A stretch of DNA of 64,000 nucleotides from Veillonella infantium (GTDB lineage Bacteria; Bacillota; Negativicutes; Veillonellales; Veillonellaceae): contig NZ_PPDD01000015.1 of assembly GCF_002959895.1 (NCBI RefSeq), forward strand, positions 1 to 64,000. The letters run 5' to 3'. The notes beneath the pieces were generated by a model. It did not search any database and was not told the origin of the DNA. It saw nothing but the letters and a program-made list of their open reading frames with translations. Below are positions 8,912 through 17,913 of this stretch, piece after piece. The position numbers and the translations under genes were made by a program. The stretch's first letter is position 1. The number at the start of each line of letters is the position of its first letter.

Positions 8912-9075
8912 ATTTAATATAAATATAAAACAGTAAAATTATTAAGTTAATATAATGAGCTAAAACATTTAGAATATCACTAATAATAACTTTTAAGATT
9001 AAAATATATTCTGATATAGCTTTAAGTTATATCAATACACCACTAAATTATATGAGAATACAGGCCCTATATGCT

Positions 9076-9104
9076 TTGACAGGCTTTCATCATATCTATA
9101 TACT
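9076..9104 (+). promoter_or_regulatory. Sigma70-type promoter of the methionine synthase genes
   Basis: TTGACA (9076-9081), a 17-base spacer and TATACT (9099-9104) make a near-consensus promoter. Transcription would start near 9111, giving a leader of about 135 bases before the first gene. Confidence 0.75.
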
Positions 9105-9197
9105 ATTAACTAGATAGTAATTAGATTGATTATCTTTAATATAGTTAAATTGATTATATTACATGATCTAAATATATAAATTATAGTAAGCACACAC

Positions 9198-9228
9198 GCT
9201 CTACGGATACGCAGAGCTTTTTATTTTT
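9198..9228 (+). terminator. Terminator-like hairpin in the leader, possible attenuator
   Basis: GCTCT-A-CG and CG-C-AGAGC pair around GATA, followed by CTTTTTATTTTT. It lies between the promoter at 9076 and the ribosome site AGAGGAGG at about 9231-9239, so it would stop transcription ahead of the genes unless controlled. No known riboswitch fold was recognised in the leader. Confidence 0.6.
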
Positions 9229-9245
9229 GAAGAGGAGGCGTTTCC

Positions 9246-10013
9246 ATGCCCATCTATAACGGAATGCTTCCTGCCATCGATAAAGCAGAAGTAAAACGAT
9301 ACGCAGGACTTCGTCACGCTGAGGATTTCCCACAACAATATGTAGACGAAGCATGTAAGGAAATCCAATTATTAGCTACACCTAAAGGTGTATATCAAGA
9401 ATATGATTATGATGCAGAGACAAAAACAATTTTAAGCAATCCACCGCTTAAAATTGAAGGTTCAATCATCGAAAAACACTTAGAAAAATCTACAAAGGTC
9501 TATGTATTAGGCGTAACAGTAGGTGAAGATGTAGAAATTCGCAGTGAACAGCTTTTTAAACAAGGTAATTACACTGTAGGTTTATTGCTTGATGCAGCTG
9601 CTACAACAGCAGTAGAGCAGGTAGCTGATCAAGTAAATGAAGTTATTAATACAATCGCTAAAAAACAAGGTTATAAACCAACATGGCGATTTAGTCCTGG
9701 TTACGGTAACTGGCCACTAGAAATTCAGCCACAATTAGCTAAAATTATTAAAACAGAGATGATTGGTTTGCAAGTAACGGAGAACTATTTATTGTTTCCA
9801 CGTAAATCTGTGACAGCTATTATTGGATTAATGCCAGCTGACCAGGATATCAATACAAAGCGTGGTTGTACATCTTGTTCCCAAAAGGATTGTGCATCTC
9901 GTAAATTACCAGAAAAGGCATCTGTAACCACTAATAATAAAGGAGAAGAGAGCTGTAGTAAAACGACAGCTGAAGCCTCTGGTATCGCTATGAAAGGCCA
10001 ACCAACAGAATAA
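9246..10013 (+). CDS. Methionine synthase activation-domain protein
   Basis: A 255-residue stand-alone version of the C-terminal activation domain of B12-dependent methionine synthase, which binds S-adenosylmethionine for reductive repair of oxidised cobalamin. R148-F-S-P-G-Y-G154 matches the SAM-binding motif of the domain, and FPRKSVTAIIG follows (185-194). Cysteines at 208, 211 and 216 resemble the small Cys cluster seen in these stand-alone proteins. The ATG has AGAGGAGGCG upstream. The metH gene, which lacks this domain, begins 49 bases after the stop, so the two proteins together rebuild the full enzyme. A promoter and terminator-like hairpin precede it. Confidence 0.85.
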   Translation: MPIYNGMLPAIDKAEVKRYAGLRHAEDFPQQYVDEACKEIQLLATPKGVYQEYDYDAETKTILSNPPLKIEGSIIEKHLEKSTKVYVLGVTVGEDVEIRSEQLFKQGNYTVGLLLDAAATTAVEQVADQVNEVINTIAKKQGYKPTWRFSPGYGNWPLEIQPQLAKIIKTEMIGLQVTENYLLFPRKSVTAIIGLMPADQDINTKRGCTSCSQKDCASRKLPEKASVTTNNKGEESCSKTTAEASGIAMKGQPTE

Positions 10014-10029
10014 TGTTTCACGTGAAACA
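10014..10029. other. parS site between the activation gene and metH
   Basis: Perfect TGTTTCACGTGAAACA, beginning on the base right after the stop codon of the upstream gene. It is the fifth and outermost copy. Confidence 0.95.
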
Positions 10030-10062
10030 TTTTAAAATTTAGGATGATAAAGGAAGATTTTT

Positions 10063-12498
10063 ATGTATATATTTGACGGTGCTATGGGCACAATGCTTCA
10101 AGCTGCAGGCTTGGAAGAGGGCTATTGTCCAGAATTATTTAATCTAGAAAAACCAGAAGTAGTAAAGAATATTCACGCTCAATACCTACAACATGGCAGT
10201 GATGTTATTACTACCAACACATTCGGTGCTTGTGGTCTTAAGTTAGAAGATTACGACTTACAAGATCGCGTAAGAGAAATTAATATTGCAGCTGTAAAGG
10301 TAGCAAAAGAAGCTATTGCAGAGGTTAAACCATCTGCCCGTGTAGCTGGTTCTATGGGGCCTACAGGTCGTTTCTTACAACCATTAGGCAATATGAGCTT
10401 TGATTCTATTTATGACACGTACCGTGAACAAGCAGATGCATTGATTGAAGGTGGCGTAGATTTCATTATCATTGAAACTATCATTGACGTACAAGAAATG
10501 CGTGCCGCTTTATTAGCATCTCTTGACGCTCGTGAAGCAGCAGGGAAGACAAAAGAAGATGTACAAATCATCTGTCAGTTTTCTTTCAGTGAAGACGGCC
10601 GTACTATTACAGGTACACCGCCAGCAGTTGCAACTACTATTGTAGAATCAATGGGTGCAGATATCATCGGCATTAACTGTTCCCTTGGACCTGAACAAAT
10701 TACACCACTTATTGAGGAAATCGCTAGCGTTACCAACTTGCCAATTAGCTGTCAACCAAATGCAGGCATGCCTCAATTAATTAACAAACAAACTGTATTC
10801 CCACTTACAGCAGAAGAAATGGGTCCATTGATGCTTCCAATCGTAGATGCAGGTGCAAGCTATGTAGGTGGTTGCTGTGGTACAACACCAGCTCATATCC
10901 AATCTATTTCCGACGCTGTAAAAGCACATACACCTAAAGAACGTGCTCATATTGAACCTAAAACAATCATTACGAGCCGTACTAAATTGTTAGAATTAGG
11001 TCATCATACAAAACCGCTTATCATCGGTGAACGTATCAATCCTACAGGCCGTAAAGTGCTTGCTCAAGAATTACGCGATGGCTCTTTCATCCGTGTAAAA
11101 CGTGATGCGTTAGACCAAGTAGAAGCAGGTGCCGATATCCTCGACGTAAACATGGGCGTAGCAGGCATGGACCAAACTCCATTGATGGAGCGTGCTATCT
11201 TCGAATTATCCATGCTTGTTGAAACTCCATTATCTATCGATACATTGGATCCAGCAGCTATGGAAGTAGCCCTTAAAAACTACCCAGGTCGTGCTCTTAT
11301 CAACTCTGTAAATGGGGAAGAAGAGTCCATCACACACGTTATGCCATTGGCTAAGCGTTATGGTGCAGCATTGCTTTGCTTGCCAATCTGCAGTGGTGAC
11401 TTACCTGAAAAAGCAGAGGACCGCGTTGCGTTAGCTGAAAGCATCGTAAATCGCGCTTATGGATATGGTCTTCAACCACATGACCTATTACTTGACCCAT
11501 TGGTATTAACACTTGCTAGCGGTGAAGATAGTGCACGTCAAACATTGCGTACATTACAGCTATATAAAGAGAAATTTGGCTTCCCAACAGTAATGGGCTT
11601 GTCCAACATTTCATTCGGTATGCCACAACGTCCATACTTGAATGGTCAATTCTTAACAATGGCCCTTGCATGCGGTTTGACAACACCAATCATGAACCCA
11701 TTAAACTATCCAGCTAAAAAAGCTTTTGTATCTAGTACAACATTATTAGGCTGGGATCCAGGTTCTGCTCAATTCATTAAAGAATACGGCTACGAAGACG
11801 AAACAAGTGCTCCTGGTAACGCTGCTCCAAAAGGTCCTGAAAAGAAATCCTTCGACAGTAATGATCCACTCGCTAATATCCGTGCTTGCGTAGAGCAAGG
11901 GGAAAAAGAGGCGATTATAGATCTTGTAAAAAAAGCATTAGCCGATGGCATTGATCCATTGGATCTTACGAAAAAAGGCTTATCGGAAGCGATGAATGTA
12001 GTAGGGGACAAGTTCGGTTCTGGTAAATTATTCTTGCCACAAGTAATGCTTGCTGCCGAAACAATGCAGGCTGCTTTCAACACCATTAAAGAAATTATTC
12101 CTGCTAGTGAAAGTTTAGATAAAGGTACGGTCGTTGTAGCAACAGTTAAAGGCGACATCCACGATTTAGGTAAAAATATCGTAGCAGCCTTGCTTGAAAA
12201 CAATGGTTACAAAATCGTTGACCTTGGTAAAGACGTTGATCCAGAAGACATCGTTCAAGCTATTAAGGACAACAAGGCGGCTCTCGTTGGTATCTGTTCC
12301 TTGATGACTACAACAATGCCTCAAATCGACAATACTGTGGCTGCTATCCGCGCTGCAGGCCTTAATACTAAGGTCATGGTTGGTGGTGCCGTAGTATCTC
12401 AAGAATACGCAGATCAAGCGGGCGCAGATATCTACGCTAAAGACGGCATCGCTGCAGTTAACCATGCCAACGATTTCTTTGAAACTTTAGAGAAATAA
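10063..12498 (+). CDS. metH: Cobalamin-dependent methionine synthase MetH (no activation domain)
   Basis: An 811-residue methionine synthase that transfers the methyl group of methyl-tetrahydrofolate through cobalamin to homocysteine. The homocysteine domain (about 1-290) has zinc ligands C206, C271 and C272 in GINCS and GGCCGTT. The pterin domain spans about 310-570 (GERINPTGRK, DVNMG). A B12 cap and a Rossmann B12 domain follow, with DIHDLGKN near residue 697, where His is the cobalt ligand. The chain ends at about residue 811, where full-length MetH (about 1,200) would continue with the activation domain; that part is encoded just upstream. AGGA-type ribosome site is present. metF follows after 18 bases. 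Confidence 0.95.
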   Translation: MYIFDGAMGTMLQAAGLEEGYCPELFNLEKPEVVKNIHAQYLQHGSDVITTNTFGACGLKLEDYDLQDRVREINIAAVKVAKEAIAEVKPSARVAGSMGPTGRFLQPLGNMSFDSIYDTYREQADALIEGGVDFIIIETIIDVQEMRAALLASLDAREAAGKTKEDVQIICQFSFSEDGRTITGTPPAVATTIVESMGADIIGINCSLGPEQITPLIEEIASVTNLPISCQPNAGMPQLINKQTVFPLTAEEMGPLMLPIVDAGASYVGGCCGTTPAHIQSISDAVKAHTPKERAHIEPKTIITSRTKLLELGHHTKPLIIGERINPTGRKVLAQELRDGSFIRVKRDALDQVEAGADILDVNMGVAGMDQTPLMERAIFELSMLVETPLSIDTLDPAAMEVALKNYPGRALINSVNGEEESITHVMPLAKRYGAALLCLPICSGDLPEKAEDRVALAESIVNRAYGYGLQPHDLLLDPLVLTLASGEDSARQTLRTLQLYKEKFGFPTVMGLSNISFGMPQRPYLNGQFLTMALACGLTTPIMNPLNYPAKKAFVSSTTLLGWDPGSAQFIKEYGYEDETSAPGNAAPKGPEKKSFDSNDPLANIRACVEQGEKEAIIDLVKKALADGIDPLDLTKKGLSEAMNVVGDKFGSGKLFLPQVMLAAETMQAAFNTIKEIIPASESLDKGTVVVATVKGDIHDLGKNIVAALLENNGYKIVDLGKDVDPEDIVQAIKDNKAALVGICSLMTTTMPQIDNTVAAIRAAGLNTKVMVGGAVVSQEYADQAGADIYAKDGIAAVNHANDFFETLEK

Positions 12499-12516
12499 TT
12501 TGTAATAAAGAGGTAC

Positions 12517-13377
12517 ATGATGACATTAAGAGAGAAACATCAACAAGGGAAATTCACCATTACTGTTGAATTAGACCCACCAAAGAGCAGTTCTGCTCAA
12601 AAGGTATTTGACCAAGCAGCTCGTTTGAAAGGAAAAGTAGATGCTATTAACATCGCTGACAGCCCTATGTCCAAGATGCGTATGAGCCCAATTTCCTTGT
12701 CCTATTTGTTACAACATAATAAAGACATCGAAACTATCTTCCACCTTACATGCCGCGACCGTAACATCATAGGCTTACAATCCGAATTACTAGGCGCTGC
12801 AGCACTTGGCGTAAATAACATCTTAACCCTTACTGGTGACAAACCAGATAATGGGGACCACCCATTTGCACAATCCGTATTTGAAGTAGACTGTATGGGC
12901 TTGCTCAATATCGCTAAAACATTAAATGCTGGTAAGGACTTGGCAGGTAATGATTTAGATGAGCCTACAAACTTCTACATCGGTGCTACTGGCAATCCTG
13001 GTGCGCCAGATTTAGAGATCGAGCGTCAAAAATTGGCTGCTAAAATCCAAAATGGTGCTCACTTCGTACAAACACAACCTATTTACGATTTAGAACAAGC
13101 AAAACGCTACATCGATAAAATGTCTGAATTCGATGTGCCTATTATGCTTGGCTTAATTCCACTTAAAAGCTTCAAAATGGCTACATATTTACATGAAAAA
13201 GTGCCTGGGATCAATATTACACAAGAAATCCTAGACCGTGTAGAAAAAGGCGGTAAAGAAGCGGGTACAGAAATCGCTATCGAAACCTTGGAACAAATCA
13301 AAAAAATCGCTGCAGGCGTACATATTATGCCTTTAAACGATATTGATACAACATTACATATCATTGACCACGTATAG
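12517..13377 (+). CDS. metF: Methylenetetrahydrofolate reductase
   Basis: A 286-residue flavin-dependent methylenetetrahydrofolate reductase of the MetF family. It makes the methyl-tetrahydrofolate used by the adjacent MetH. The N-terminal VELDPPKS, TCRDRN (about 85-90), LTLTGDKP and HFVQTQPIYD segments are characteristic of the TIM-barrel fold. The length equals the usual bacterial MetF. Two ATG codons in tandem (12517 and 12520) follow AAAGAGG; the second has the better spacing, a difference of one residue. The gene ends the three-gene methionine/folate operon, with a strong terminator 36 bases later. Confidence 0.9.
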   Translation: MMTLREKHQQGKFTITVELDPPKSSSAQKVFDQAARLKGKVDAINIADSPMSKMRMSPISLSYLLQHNKDIETIFHLTCRDRNIIGLQSELLGAAALGVNNILTLTGDKPDNGDHPFAQSVFEVDCMGLLNIAKTLNAGKDLAGNDLDEPTNFYIGATGNPGAPDLEIERQKLAAKIQNGAHFVQTQPIYDLEQAKRYIDKMSEFDVPIMLGLIPLKSFKMATYLHEKVPGINITQEILDRVEKGGKEAGTEIAIETLEQIKKIAAGVHIMPLNDIDTTLHIIDHV

Positions 13378-13412
13378 GTCATTGTAAAATTATCATATGA
13401 TAAGAAAAGAGA

Positions 13413-13445
13413 AAGAGGATGCAAATCTATGATTTGCATCCTCTT
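13413..13445. terminator. Terminator between convergent metF and rsmG
   Basis: Perfect 15-bp arms AAGAGGATGCAAATC and GATTTGCATCCTCTT around TAT. T-rich sequence follows on both strands (modest on plus, CTCTTTTC on minus). It lies between metF and the convergent rsmG. Confidence 0.85.
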
Positions 13446-13490
13446 GTTGTTTATATTGTGCTTACAAGCAACTATATGCCCCTTTAAAGA

Positions 13491-14243
13491 TTACACTAAC
13501 GGTTTATCTTTAATTTCTTTTGGCTTACGTGGGTATTGTTTTGGTGTTTTACCTGTTTTTTTGATGTACAGGATAGCTCGTTTATCATCTAAGGTTGGCA
13601 GAGTAACAGTACGAACCTCTTCAATCTTCGCTTTTAGTGTACTGAGGGCTTTATTAGATTCTCCCACTTCTTCTTCGTATATAGCGCCTTTTAAAGCAAT
13701 TACGTAACCACCTTCTTTAACATAAGGAACAGTCCATTCCAAAAGAATAGGTAAACGTGCCACTGCACGACTCGTAGCAATATCGAAGCTTTCACGGTAA
13801 TCTTGATGACTAAGATCCTCTGCACGGCCATGCAAGGTCGTACAATTCGTCAATTTTAGCTCATCCATAACGGATTCAAGGAAGGTAAGACGTTTTTTCA
13901 AAGAATCAAATAGCGTAACCTTGAGGCTACGGTCATATATAGCCAACGGAATACCTGGGAAACCAGCGCCTGTACCAACATCGATGATAGACATGCCGGA
14001 TTTAATGATATTTGGGTCATAGCAGGAGAGGGAGTCGATCATGTGCTTAACTACAACCTCTTTCATATCTGTAATACCAGTGAGGTTGAGATATTTATTT
14101 GTTTCAATCATGCGCGCATAATACACATAAAAGTCCTTCGCTTGCTCTTCCGTACAAGGCAAACCAAATTGGCTCATTTGCTCCATCATGTATGAAACAA
14201 ATTCAGACTCCGGTGCTATAGGCACATCGTATTTTTCTTTCAT
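13491..14243 (-). CDS. rsmG: 16S rRNA (guanine-N7) methyltransferase RsmG
   Basis: A 250-residue RsmG (GidB), the SAM-dependent enzyme that methylates G527 of 16S rRNA in the small ribosomal subunit. The SAM site is seen as IIDVGTGAGFPGIPLA (about residues 72-87); KHMIDSL precedes it and TSRAVARLPIL follows, all characteristic of the family. The start at 14243 has AGGAGTG upstream; an in-frame ATG at 14267 would add eight residues. The gene is usually beside parA and mnmG in Firmicutes; here an AT-rich stretch with a toxin-antitoxin pair separates it from mnmG. Confidence 0.93.
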   Translation of the reverse strand: MKEKYDVPIAPESEFVSYMMEQMSQFGLPCTEEQAKDFYVYYARMIETNKYLNLTGITDMKEVVVKHMIDSLSCYDPNIIKSGMSIIDVGTGAGFPGIPLAIYDRSLKVTLFDSLKKRLTFLESVMDELKLTNCTTLHGRAEDLSHQDYRESFDIATSRAVARLPILLEWTVPYVKEGGYVIALKGAIYEEEVGESNKALSTLKAKIEEVRTVTLPTLDDKRAILYIKKTGKTPKQYPRKPKEIKDKPLV

Positions 14244-14940
14244 AAGCACTCCTAATAAATTATTCAATATTTATATAAAAGTAAAAGCTATCCACAATTA
14301 TTCAATACAACTCATGTCATATAGCTCATCATATAAATAAATCTATGTAATTAACAATATATGAGATAGTGAAATAGTATTTCTAATTTCAAATGCTATA
14401 AAACTCAAAAATTTAAGCTCTACCGCTTATTTGATCAATTTTATATAGTTTATATACAAAAACTAATAAAATGACCATATAAGCGAAATATTTAAGTATT
14501 ATTTCTTTATATTATAGCATATTCTCAATGTATTCTCATTTATAAACAAAAACATAGGGTCTTCGTCAAACAAAAGCTATGACCTGCGCAAAACAAAATA
14601 GGGTAGGGGTAGGGATAGAGATGTTACACCTGTATTATCATTTAAATAATTAATTGAGAAATCGGTCCATCTTTTTGACCTGTATTTTCAATCTTTTATC
14701 AAGTTTTCAGATTCTTCTTCTATTTCAATTTCATCATTCATCTTTTTATCAACCAAATTTCACAATTTATTTCTAATTTATCACCATGAACTTTTCTTCA
14801 CATATAGATTATTTTGTCTATTCTGAATGTACATCTAATGTATTTCTCTAGTGTACATATTTTAACCATAGAATAATATGTGTTTTATAAATATACATAT
14901 AAATATACACAGAAATTCCATTATGATATGTATACAAAAT
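14244..14940. other. AT-rich intergenic stretch
   Basis: About 700 AT-rich bases with no convincing gene. A G-rich patch AGGGTAGGGGTAGGG lies near 14600-14614. The promoters for rsmG (left) and vapBC (right) must lie here. Nothing else was recognised. Confidence 0.5.
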
Positions 14941-14971
14941 TATACCTTGTTAAAATATATATCAAGGTATA
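14941..14971. promoter_or_regulatory. Inverted repeat upstream of vapBC, probable operator
   Basis: TATACCTTG (14941-14949) and CAAGGTATA (14963-14971) form a perfect 9-base inverted repeat 28 bases before the vapB start. Antitoxins of this type commonly repress their own promoter by binding such repeats; binding here is inferred. Confidence 0.6.
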
Positions 14972-14999
14972 TACTTTTATTAACAAGGAGGTGATATGT

Positions 15000-15230
15000 A
15001 TGACCACAGCAAAGCTATTCGAAAATGGCCGCAGCCAGGCTGTACGATTACCAAAAGAATTTCGGTTTAATGGTGATGAAGTAATCATCAACAAAATTGG
15101 AAATGTAGTTTTACTTATGCCAAAAGATGATGAGTGGGCAGGATTTGTAGCTGGTTTATCATTATTTACAGATGATTTTATGTGTAACGGACGGGAAGAT
15201 ATCGATCATCAGGAGCGTGAAGCCTTATGA
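15000..15230 (+). CDS. vapB: VapB-type antitoxin (AbrB/MazE fold)
   Basis: A 76-residue antitoxin. The N-terminal half (TTAKLFENGRSQAVRLPKEF, residues 2-21) is the swapped-hairpin AbrB/SpoVT DNA-binding fold typical of VapB. The acidic C-terminal tail would block the toxin active site. The start at 15000 is set by AAGGAGGTGAT directly upstream; the reading frame extends 120 bases further up but that part looks non-coding. Its last codons overlap the toxin start (ATGA). A palindrome just upstream suggests autoregulation. The pair sits in an AT-rich gap between core genes, suggesting gain by transfer. Confidence 0.88.
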   Translation: MTTAKLFENGRSQAVRLPKEFRFNGDEVIINKIGNVVLLMPKDDEWAGFVAGLSLFTDDFMCNGREDIDHQEREAL

Positions 15231-15637
15231 AGTATATGTTAGATACAAATATATGTATTTATGCCATTAAGCAAGAGCCAGAAGTTGTACTACAAAAAAT
15301 TTTAAAGCATCGTCCTTCAGATATATGTATATCATCAATTACATATGCTGAGTTAATGCATGGTGTAGAAAAAAGCCAATCAAAAGATAAAAATAGATTA
15401 GCTTTAACACTTTTATTATCGCCTATCCAAATTGTTGATTTTGACAGCCACGCTGCTGAGGAATATGGAAAAATAAAAGCAGATTTACAATCACAAGGAA
15501 AAATTATTGGTCCTATGGATCTGCTCATTGCAAGCCACGCAAAGTCAAAGGGTCTTACCATTGTTACTAATAATACAAAAGAGTTTGAAAGAGTAAGGCA
15601 ATTAGAAGTTGAAGATTGGTCCAAACCATTAAGCTAA
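15227..15637 (+). CDS. vapC: VapC-type PIN-domain ribonuclease toxin
   Basis: A 136-residue PIN-domain toxin, expected to be a Mg-dependent endoribonuclease (VapC toxins often cut tRNA or rRNA). The acidic active-site residues are visible: D6 (MLDTNI), E42 (YAELMHG) and D98 (GPMDLLIA). A further position in TNNTKEF (115-120) has Asn where many members have Asp. Overlap of four bases with vapB indicates translational coupling. A strong terminator follows. The specific target cannot be told from sequence. Confidence 0.88.
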   Translation: MKYMLDTNICIYAIKQEPEVVLQKILKHRPSDICISSITYAELMHGVEKSQSKDKNRLALTLLLSPIQIVDFDSHAAEEYGKIKADLQSQGKIIGPMDLLIASHAKSKGLTIVTNNTKEFERVRQLEVEDWSKPLS

Positions 15638-15658
15638 TTAAAACTATAAATAGTTACT

Positions 15659-15694
15659 AAAAAAGCTAGCTAAATCAAATTAGCTAGCTTTTTT
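15659..15694. terminator. Bidirectional terminator between vapC and mnmG
   Basis: Arms AAAAAAGCTAGCTAA and TTAGCTAGCTTTTTT form a 15-bp stem around a six-base loop, with T-runs on both strands. It serves convergent vapC and mnmG. Confidence 0.92.
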
Positions 15695-15711
15695 CTATGC
15701 AATCACATATT

Positions 15712-17583
15712 TTATTTGCTTCGATTGTATTGTTCTAGTTGAATCAACAAAACAGATACGTCCGCCGGGGATACGCCAGAGATACGGCTTGCTTGGCCAA
15801 TGGAGTGAGGGCGGATTTTATTGAGCTTTTGTTGAGCTTCAAGGGAGATGCCCTTAATTTGTGTGTAATCCCATTCTTTTGGAAGAATTTTTTCTTCTAA
15901 TTTGCGAACCTTGTCGACTTGGTCCATTTGCTTTTTAATATAACCTTCGTACGTAATGGAGATATCAACAGCTTCTTCTATGTCAGGTGTATAGCGTTTC
16001 AAACCAAATGCATCGGCTACGATAGCATAAGAAAGTTCGTTACGTTTCACCAAATCGTAGGCGTGAATGCCCGTTCTAATCGGTGCTGTACCTAAGCTTT
16101 CAAGTAAGGCTTGTGTTTCCTTAGATGGATTAACAGGTGTATTTCGCAACATATCCATCGCTTCTTCGATAGCAGCTTTCTTAGCTGTAAATTTAGCCCA
16201 ACGATCGTCTTTTACAAGACCGATAGCACGGCCTTTTTCAGTAAGACGCATATCTGCATTATCTTGACGAAGCAATAGACGATATTCGCTACGGCTTGTC
16301 ATCATACGGTACGGTTCATTCGTACCTTTTGTTACGAGATCATCGATGAGAACACCGATATAGGCTTCAGAGCGAGCAAGGATAAACGGTTCTTTACCTT
16401 CAAGCCATAAAGCAGCATTAATACCAGCCATTAGACCTTGTGCAGCGGCTTCTTCATAGCCAGATGTACCATTTGCTTGACCAGCAGAGTAGAGGCCTTC
16501 AATATGTTTCACTTGAAGGGCTGGTGTTAATTGTGTTGGGTTCAAACAATCGTATTCAATGGCATAGGCAGGGCGCATGATTTCTACATTTTCAAGGCCT
16601 GGAATGGTGCGAAGGAATGCATATTGTACGTCCATTGGAAGAGACGTACTCATGCCTTGCACGTACATTTCGTTTGTGCTAGTACCTTCTGGTTCTACGA
16701 ATAATTGATGACGTTCTTTATCGGCAAAGCGCACTACTTTATCTTCGATGGAAGGGCAGTAACGAGGGCCTACGCCTTCAATTTTACCACTGTACATTGG
16801 AGCGCGGTGAATATTGCTCGTAATGATTTCATGCGTTTCTTTGTTAGTATAGGTCAACCAACATACGTCTTCATTGCGGTTAATCCATTCATCCATGAAA
16901 GAGAAAGAGTGATGATGTGTATCGCCTTCTTGAACCTCCATGTTTTCGAGGTTAAGCGTGCGTTTATCTACGCGAGCTGGCGTACCAGTCTTAAAGCGCA
17001 TCAACTCAATGCCATTATCTAGCAAGGATTGAGAGAAATGTTCTGCTACACGTTGACCATTTGGACCACCTACATAATCGATATCGCCGATGAGGATTTT
17101 ACCTTTCAAGTAGGTACCTGTACAAAGAATAACAGCCTTAGCACCATAGAATTCGCCAAGTTCTGTTACAATACCTGTTACCTTGCCATCCTCAACCTTA
17201 AGCTCAGTTACCATGATTTGCTTAACATTGAGATTCTCTGTATTTTCAATGGTTTGTTTCATCAAATGTTGGTATTTGATTTTATCAGATTGGCAGCGCA
17301 AGGAATGCACTGCAGGGCCTTTACCCATGTTGAGCATACGCATTTGGATAGCCGTAGCGTCAGCGTTGATACCCATTTGACCGCCTAAGGCATCAAGCTC
17401 ATAAACAAGATGACTTTTACCAGGACCGCCAACGGCAGGATTACATGGCATAAGCGCAATATTATCTAAACTGATGGTCGCCATCAACGTGCGATGACCC
17501 ATGCGGGCAGCGGCGAGGGCCGCCTCACAACCAGCATGACCACCACCGATGACGATGACATCATAATTATCTACTGTGTACAT
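15712..17583 (-). CDS. mnmG: tRNA uridine 5-carboxymethylaminomethyl modification enzyme MnmG (GidA)
   Basis: A 623-residue FAD-dependent MnmG, which with MnmE modifies the wobble uridine (position 34) of several tRNAs. The FAD motif GGGHAGCEAA lies at residues 13-22. GTYLKGKI, GPRYCPSIEDKVVRF and the C-terminal GYIKKQ segments match the family, and the length is the usual one. It ends with SGVSPADVSVLLIQLEQYN, typical of the C-terminal domain that contacts MnmE. The partner mnmE lies directly upstream on the same strand, separated by a 330-base gap that holds a repeat array. Confidence 0.95.
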   Translation of the reverse strand: MYTVDNYDVIVIGGGHAGCEAALAAARMGHRTLMATISLDNIALMPCNPAVGGPGKSHLVYELDALGGQMGINADATAIQMRMLNMGKGPAVHSLRCQSDKIKYQHLMKQTIENTENLNVKQIMVTELKVEDGKVTGIVTELGEFYGAKAVILCTGTYLKGKILIGDIDYVGGPNGQRVAEHFSQSLLDNGIELMRFKTGTPARVDKRTLNLENMEVQEGDTHHHSFSFMDEWINRNEDVCWLTYTNKETHEIITSNIHRAPMYSGKIEGVGPRYCPSIEDKVVRFADKERHQLFVEPEGTSTNEMYVQGMSTSLPMDVQYAFLRTIPGLENVEIMRPAYAIEYDCLNPTQLTPALQVKHIEGLYSAGQANGTSGYEEAAAQGLMAGINAALWLEGKEPFILARSEAYIGVLIDDLVTKGTNEPYRMMTSRSEYRLLLRQDNADMRLTEKGRAIGLVKDDRWAKFTAKKAAIEEAMDMLRNTPVNPSKETQALLESLGTAPIRTGIHAYDLVKRNELSYAIVADAFGLKRYTPDIEEAVDISITYEGYIKKQMDQVDKVRKLEEKILPKEWDYTQIKGISLEAQQKLNKIRPHSIGQASRISGVSPADVSVLLIQLEQYNRSK

Positions 17584-17660
17584 ATCAATTGAATTCCTTA
17601 TATTTGTTACTTATCTTATTGTGAAAGTTTATTTTACTCAAAACTGCAAGGCAAAATATC

Positions 17661-17899
17661 CTAGAGTCCGGATCCTCACTGTAAAAGTTTTTAAAGTGAT
17701 GCTTTGGTTTGACCCAGAGTCCAGTTCCTCACTGTGAATTTTCTTTAGGCTACGTTGTAGCCTAGAAAATTTTACGTTCGGAACAAAGTGATGCTTGGGT
17801 TTAGCCCAATGTCCAGGTCGCTCGCTGGGCATTTTTCTTCGAAAAATTGCACGCTCCGACCAAAGTGATGTGTGGCTCCCATCGTCGCTAATGCTCCTC
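17661..17899. repeat. Array of three diverged hairpin repeat units plus tail
   Basis: Three related units lie between mnmE and mnmG (about 17661-17702, 17712-17794, 17804-17871). Each starts with a GTCCAGTTCCTCACTGTG-like block and ends with AACAAAGTGATG-like sequence, with a self-complementary centre between. The middle unit is repeated in reverse orientation at 26397-26469 with 73 identical bases. The tail (17872-17899, GGCTCCCATCGTCGCT) also has its counterpart at 26371-26396. Centres differ but remain hairpins. Confidence 0.85.
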
Positions 17900-17913
17900 T
17901 GTTAGCTCACACC

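Larger units (their letters stand above)
8259..9075. other. AT-rich non-coding stretch carrying three parS sites
   Basis: About 800 bases upstream of parA have no open frame worth calling, are strongly AT-rich, and contain three perfect parS palindromes. The parA promoter must lie near its left end. I see no RNA gene. A centromere-like loading zone for ParB is the simplest reading. Confidence 0.7.

Noticed and set aside
9105-9245. SAM or cobalamin riboswitch ahead of the methionine synthase genes
   Set aside because: No conserved core of either class was found in the leader; only the terminator-like hairpin is visible.
14600-14614. G-rich patch AGGGTAGGGGTAGGG as a G-quadruplex
   Set aside because: Only three G-runs lie close together, so a stable intramolecular quadruplex is unlikely.
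16505-16520. parS-like TGTTTCACTTGAAGGG inside mnmG
   Set aside because: It departs from the palindrome at four positions and lies in conserved coding sequence; the five real sites are perfect.
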